Shown here: in pieces, positions 6,738-10,690 of the stretch | How positions within the stretch are numbered: position 1 is the stretch's first letter | Layout: each line of letters starts with the position of its first letter | Assembly: GCA_020201295.1 (NCBI GenBank) | Contig: JAIVHA010000227.1 | Coordinates: 1-10,690, forward strand | Reading direction: 5' to 3' | DNA: 10,690 nt | From: Lysobacteraceae bacterium | Lineage (GTDB): Bacteria; Pseudomonadota; Gammaproteobacteria; DSM-19610 | Program-made: the position numbers and the translations under genes | Notes under the pieces: generated by a model | The model's database searches: none | What the model was told of the DNA's origin: nothing | What the model saw: the letters and a program-made list of their open reading frames with translations, nothing else

Positions 6738-7552
6738 GGGTTCCCGTCCTGGGATGTGAACCGCCAGGGTCTGGCCATGACCCCACCCAGTACCCCGCTA
6801 TAGGCCCAGGCCAGCAGGAAGGAGAGCCCAAAGGCGGCGATGAAGCCGAGCCAGGCCAGCGTGACCGGCATGCCTTCCAGTCCGGCAAAGAGGCGCTGTG
6901 CCGTCCACCAGCTCGCAGTTTCCAGTAGCGCGCCGGTGCGCGCCAGTATCGCCAGGGCATCGCAACCGAGTTCGACCCGGGCCGCGCCATGGCGCAGGGC
7001 CTCACTGAAGCCCACGCCGTAGTAGTCGTCCCGGGCCGTGAACAACAGGGACACCAGCAGGCCCAGCCACACAAATATGGCGTTGATGCGCCGGGCCCAG
7101 GTCCGGGCCAGTGCCGCCTGGTACTGGACTATGACCTCGTCCCGCAGCAGGCGGTTCAGCAGCCATAAGAGGGCGCCCAGGACCAGGATATCGAACAGCA
7201 GGAATAACCATTGGGACGGGTTCAGCAACAGGAGGGCGACCACCAGGATCAGGGCCAGGGCCAGGGACTTGACTCCCTGCCAGGAGTACAGGAACAGGCG
7301 GCGGCCGAGCCAGCGGGCCAGGCGGCCATGGGGCCGCAGGCAGGCGCGAATGAACAGGTGGCGGCGCAGCAGGGCGGTTTCGCAGCCGGCCAGGAAGATC
7401 AACACCCACAGTACCAGGACCAGGGGTAGCGCGGCGGCACAGCCAAGCCGCCCGGCCAGCGTGGTCCAGAGCGCCAGCACCAGCCAGACGCCGGCCATGG
7501 CGGCCAGGTGCCAGGGGAGCTTCCCTGGTGTGTTGGTGGGGTCCTGTGTCAT
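6734..7552 (-). CDS. Unrecognised polytopic inner membrane protein
   Basis: A 272-residue protein with about five or six predicted membrane helices: roughly residues 17-34, 38-56, 93-110, 113-132, 152-170 and 240-262. Two basic cytoplasmic-type loops separate them (LLRRHLFIRACLRPHGRLARWLGRR and LLRDEVIVQYQAALARTWARR). A loop RDDYYGVGFSEALRHGAARVELGCDALAILARTGALLE lies before the last helix. I recognise no family and no transporter or enzyme motif. The start ATG at 7552 (MTQDPTNTPGK) is the first one leaving a sensible N-terminus; the frame stays open into the tRNA-Gly gene, so upstream starts are unlikely. The stop TAG (6734-6736) lies within the REP arm. It is paired with the downstream membrane protein and divergent from the tRNA-Gly promoter. 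Confidence 0.75.
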   Translation of the reverse strand: MTQDPTNTPGKLPWHLAAMAGVWLVLALWTTLAGRLGCAAALPLVLVLWVLIFLAGCETALLRRHLFIRACLRPHGRLARWLGRRLFLYSWQGVKSLALALILVVALLLLNPSQWLFLLFDILVLGALLWLLNRLLRDEVIVQYQAALARTWARRINAIFVWLGLLVSLLFTARDDYYGVGFSEALRHGAARVELGCDALAILARTGALLETASWWTAQRLFAGLEGMPVTLAWLGFIAAFGLSFLLAWAYSGVLGGVMARPWRFTSQDGNP

Positions 7553-7583
7553 CCCATGTACGCCTGTGCCTGCTCCTGTAGTC

Positions 7584-7611
7584 TTGACTTTACCCGATCG
7601 CGCATTAGAAT
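7584..7611 (+). promoter_or_regulatory. Sigma-70 promoter of tRNA-Gly
   Basis: TTGACT at 7584-7589 and TAGAAT at 7606-7611 are separated by 16 bases, a near-consensus sigma-70 promoter. Transcription would begin around 7618, about 12 bases before the mature tRNA. The bases after the -10 box (AGCGGGC) form a GC-rich discriminator, typical of stable-RNA promoters under stringent (ppGpp) control; that regulation is inferred. Confidence 0.75.
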
Positions 7612-7629
7612 AGCGGGCTTCGTAGTGCG

Positions 7630-7705
<76 letters not shown>

Positions 7706-7712
7706 AATTCCG

Positions 7713-7740
7713 AAACCTCGGTTCACCACCGGGGTTTTTT
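7713..7740 (+). terminator. Intrinsic terminator after tRNA-Gly
   Basis: AACCTCGG (7714-7721) pairs with CCGGGGTT (7729-7736) with one wobble pair, around a seven-base loop, and runs into a T-tract ending at 7740. It sits eight bases past the tRNA CCA end. It suggests that tRNA-Gly and tRNA-Cys are mostly separate transcripts, unlike the E. coli glyW-cysT-leuZ operon. Confidence 0.8.
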
Positions 7741-7756
7741 CATGTAAGCAGTGTCA

Positions 7757-7787
7757 TTGGCGCCAAACGGGGCGCGAATGCTACACT
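7757..7787 (+). promoter_or_regulatory. Possible promoter of tRNA-Cys
   Basis: TACACT at 7782-7787 is a plausible -10 box 14 bases before the tRNA. The best -35 candidate is TTGGCG at 7757-7762 with a long 19-base spacer. The preceding terminator makes a dedicated promoter likely, but this match is moderate. A GC-rich CGCGACG discriminator follows. Confidence 0.45.
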
Positions 7788-7801
7788 CGCGACGACACCC
7801 T

Positions 7802-7875
7802 GGCCGGGTGGCAGAGTGGCTATGCAGCGGATTGCAAATCCGTGTACCTCGGTTCGACTCCGGGCTCGGCCTCCA
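7802..7875 (+). tRNA. cysT: tRNA-Cys (GCA)
   Basis: A 74-base tRNA with acceptor stem GGCCGGG (7802-7808) against CTCGGCC (7865-7871, one G-T pair), discriminator T, and encoded CCA at 7873-7875. The anticodon loop ATTGCAAAT has GCA at 7834-7836, and the T-loop is GGTTCGACTCC. It reads TGC/TGT. In E. coli, cysT is followed by leuZ; no tRNA-Leu is present in the 110 bases before the next gene here. Confidence 0.97.
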
Positions 7876-7985
7876 TTTTCCCCGCAATTCCCCCAGTACT
7901 GCTCGTGCATTCCCTCTATTCTCCGCTAAACTTGAATCAGTAGAGTAACTGGTCCGTCCGGCTAGCCATTCGAGGAGTGCGCCCC

Positions 7986-8290
7986 TTGGGTCATGAGCAG
8001 AGCCGGGTACCGGTACATCACACCCAAATCCATTCGAAGAAACCATGGCTGTTTACCCTGCTGGTGGTGCTCCTGGTGTTCCTGGCGGAGCAGCTTATCG
8101 AGCATTACCAGAAACGCGCGGCCCTGGAAGCAGAGCAGACCAGCGTACTCAACCAGCTTTCCACCCTGCGGGCCCGCCTGGAAGGGGTAGTCAACGCCAA
8201 CATGCTCCTGATCCACGGGCTCACGGCCGTCATCGCCGCCGAGCCCGACATGGACCAGGAAGGCTTTGCCCGCATTGCCCGGGGTCCCCC
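7986..8290 (+). pseudogene. CHASE-PAS-GAF-GGDEF sensor, 5' fragment (first membrane helix and start of CHASE)
   Basis: N-terminal part of a membrane signalling protein. A hydrophobic helix (PWLFTLLVVLLVFLAEQLI, about 8043-8098) is followed by a helical region and the start of a CHASE-type extracytoplasmic sensor (LEGVVNANMLLIHGLTAVIAAEPD..FARIARG). The start is TTG 7986, eight bases after GAGGAG (7972-7977); an in-frame GTG at 7977 overlaps that ribosome binding site and is less likely. Near 8280 the family-like sequence stops, and this frame continues with unrelated codons to a stop at 8513. The downstream half resumes in another frame. About 50-60 residues of the CHASE domain seem to be missing. 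Confidence 0.72.
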
Positions 8291-10690
8291 TGCCGCTGGT
8301 GCAGGGTGGTGTGGGTATTATTGCGCGAGAACCGGTGTTCCTGCCATCGGAACCGCCCGGCACGCCCCCGCGGCCCTGGGGCCTGTTGGCATCAGTCATG
8401 GATGCCGAGGCGCTCTACGAAAAGGCCGGCCTGACCACGGGGCACGGCAACTACCGCCTTGCCATCCGCGGCCGGGACGGTACCGGGGCCAATGGCGAGG
8501 TGTTCTTCGGTGACGCCACGGTCTTCGATCGGCAGCCCATCACCCAGTCGGTTACCCTGCCCGGTGGCAGCTGGCAGATTGCGGCAATCCCCGCTGCCGG
8601 CTGGGGTCAGTCCGGAACAGCAGCACTCTGGGTCATTCGCCTGGCCAGCCTGCTTCTGGCGCTGAGCGCGGCGCTGGCTATGTTCCATGTCATGCGCAAT
8701 CGCGAGGCGCTGGCGCAGGCCAATGTTCATCTCAATACCCTGCTGGATACCATCCCCGACCTCGTCTGGGTGAAGGATGCCGAAGGGATTTTTCTCGCTT
8801 GTAATCGCCGCGTCGAAGAGTTGATGGGCCGCACCGCGGATGCGATCGTTGGCCGGCGCGCCGAGGATTTCTTCCCGCCCGCGATGGTGGAACAGTTACT
8901 GCTCAACGACCGCGCCGCCATCTCGGCGGGCACCCCGATAAGCAATGAAGAATGGCTCGAGTTCTCGGGCGGTAAGCGCATCCTGTCGGAAACCATCAGG
9001 ACACTTGTCTACGATGCCAGTGGGCAATTGATCGGGGTGCTGGGCATCTGCCGGGACATCACCCAACGCAAGCACGACGAGGAACGCATCCAGCGCCTCA
9101 ATCGAGTCTACGCGGTATTGAGCGGCATCAACCAGGCCATCATTCATCTGCGCGAACCCTTGTCCCTCTACACCGAGGCCTGTCGGATCGCCGTGGAGAT
9201 TGGTGGTTTCCGCATGGCCTGGATTGGGCTCGTGGATTTGGACAGTGGTGATGTGACTCCGGTGGCGCATGCGGGTGTGACGGGTGATTACCTCGATAAT
9301 CTGAAAATCAATCTGAAGAATCATGAGCGTTCCCGCGGACCCACTGGCAATGCGCTGCGTAATGGTGCGTATGTGGTCTGCAACGACATCGCCAACGATC
9401 CCAGTATGTCAGTCTGGCGCGATGCGGCCCTGGAATTGGACTACCGTGCCTCTGCCGCCTTTCCCTTGCGCGTGGACGGAGCAGTACGCGGCACTTTCAA
9501 TATTTATGTCGACAGTACCGATTATTTCGATGCCACGGAGTTGAACCTGCTGGATGAGCTGGCCAGCAACATCGGCTTTTCCATGGAGGTTGCAGAACGG
9601 GAGGAACAGCGCCAGCAGCAGGACCGGGCGCTGCGCGCCAGTGAACAGCGCTACCGTTTCCTGCTGGAGAACGCCCCTTTCCCCGTGGTCCTGACCCGCG
9701 TCAGCGACGGCATCCTGCGGTATGGCAATCACCGTGCCGAGGCCTTGTTCTGTATTCCAAGAGAGCAGGGGATTGGCCTTCCGGCCAGTCGTTTTTACCA
9801 CAACCCGCAGGAACGGGAGCACTTTATTCAACGCTTGCGACAGGAGGGTAATGTCTTCGACCAGGAGCTGCGCATGGTGAGTACCACCGGCCGTGTCTTC
9901 TGTGCCCTGGTTTCCGCCTCGGTAGTGGAATTCGAGGGGGAACCGGCCATTTTTGCCGCCATCAACGACATTACCGAACGCATGCGTATCCAGACGGAAA
10001 TGGAGCTGAACGCCAAGGTGTTCGAGCAAAGCAGTGAAGGCATCATGATCTGTGATGCCCAGAACAACATGGTGTCGGTCAATCGCGCCTATTGCGAAAT
10101 CACCGGGTACCCGCAAGAGGAATTGCAGGCACAGAATCCACGCATCCTCAAATCCGGGCGTCACGATGCGGCTTTCTATCGCAATATATGGACCCAGGTT
10201 CTCAACCGCGGGCAATGGGAGGGAGAGATCTGGAACCGGCGCAAAAGTGGTGAGATTTTTCCCTGCTGGCTGTCCATCACCGCCTTGCGCGGAGGGGAAG
10301 GTGAGATCACCCATTACATCGGTGTATCACGCGATATTTCCAAGCATAAGCAGGATGAGGAGCAGATACGTCACCTGGCGCATTATGACGTATTGACTGG
10401 CCTGCCGAATCGTTACCTGCTGAATGACCGTATCGAGCAGGCTATTTCCCAGGCGCACCGGGAGGGACATTCCCTCGGACTCATGTTTCTGGACCTGGAT
10501 CGTTTCAAGAATGTAAATGATTCACTTGGCCACCAGGTGGGCGACCGGATGCTCATGGAGGTTGCCAAGCGCCTCAAAGGATTGGTTCGCGAAGAAGATA
10601 CGGTGTCGAGGCTGGGCGGCGATGAGTTCATCATCCTGTTGCTGGGTGTGGATGCGGAGGGGGCGGCACATGTGGCCAGCAAGATCATTC
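8281..10690 (+). pseudogene. CHASE-PAS-GAF-PAS-PAS-GGDEF sensor, main fragment, truncated by window edge
   Basis: Continuation of the gene starting at 7986. The end of the CHASE domain (PLVQGGVGIIAREPVFLP..WGLLASVMD) leads to a second membrane helix (about 8621-8695). The cytoplasmic part is PAS (8728 to about 9080, TLLDTIPDLVWVKD.EG), GAF (about 9090-9590, VLSGINQAIIH..ACRIAVEIGGFRMAWIGLVD), PAS (about 9640-9990, FLLENAPFPVVLTR), PAS (about 10015-10350, IMICDAQN..VNRAYCEITGY), then GGDEF from about 10370. The diguanylate cyclase signature LTGLPNR, FLDLDRFKNVNDSLGH and GGDEF (10615-10629) are intact, as is an RxxD inhibitory site (REED, 10588-10599) five residues upstream. It should therefore make cyclic di-GMP with product inhibition; an EAL domain may follow past the edge. 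Only the CHASE join is damaged. Confidence 0.85.

Noticed and set aside
5404..6759. A 451-codon plus-strand frame opposite the minus-strand coiled-coil protein
   Set aside because: Its product is Gly/Gln/Arg-rich low-quality sequence and it runs through both palindrome regions; the minus-strand reading gives a coherent N-terminal helix and domain layout.
9409..10314. A 301-codon minus-strand frame opposite the PAS/GAF region
   Set aside because: The plus strand here encodes clear GAF and PAS domains; the antisense frame shows no family features.

Overview
The window looks like chromosome from a GC-rich gammaproteobacterium. The gene order (GacA/UvrY-type regulator, uvrC, pgsA, tRNA-Gly(GCC), tRNA-Cys(GCA)) is the classic gammaproteobacterial uvrY-uvrC-pgsA-glyW-cysT neighbourhood. 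The proteins and the GTAGGAGCGG-type REP palindromes suit an environmental lineage near Chromatiales/Ectothiorhodospiraceae or a relative, but I cannot name a genus.

Layout. 1-503: 3' part of a GacA/UvrY-like LuxR-family regulator whose phospho-acceptor Asp is replaced by Gly. 548-1048: membrane-anchored thioredoxin-fold (TlpA/ScsD-like) protein. 1111-2450: NHLRC2-type thioredoxin + NHL beta-propeller protein, broken by an internal deletion. 2437-3084: family 5 (UdgB-type) uracil-DNA glycosylase overlapping its 3' end. 3081-3146: inverted REP pair. 3183-5015: complete uvrC. 5018-5355: pgsA lacking its catalytic core. 5368-5431: second palindrome family between convergent genes. 5434-6636 and 6734-7552 (minus strand): two unrecognised membrane proteins separated by another inverted REP pair. 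7584-7875: tRNA-Gly with a good promoter and terminator, then tRNA-Cys. 7986 to the window end: multidomain sensor (TM-CHASE-TM-PAS-GAF-PAS-PAS-GGDEF) with a damaged CHASE domain, running off the right edge. No gene-free stretch reaches 300 bases.

How the parts fit. uvrC and the glycosylase are DNA repair functions (nucleotide and base excision). The two thioredoxin-fold proteins are redox proteins, one of them translationally coupled to the Fe-S glycosylase. pgsA would make phosphatidylglycerophosphate. The last gene would turn an extracytoplasmic signal into cyclic di-GMP. The regulator is in the family that controls small-RNA/Csr circuits, but it seems unable to accept phosphate at the usual site.

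The most striking feature is that three separate conserved genes (Trx-NHL, pgsA, CHASE sensor) each lost an internal piece whose length is not a multiple of three. pgsA is normally essential, so a systematic assembly or sequencing deletion is as likely as real gene decay. The second notable feature is that REP elements supply the stop codon of one gene on each strand. I see no CRISPR array, IS element, phage gene or recognisable defence system.
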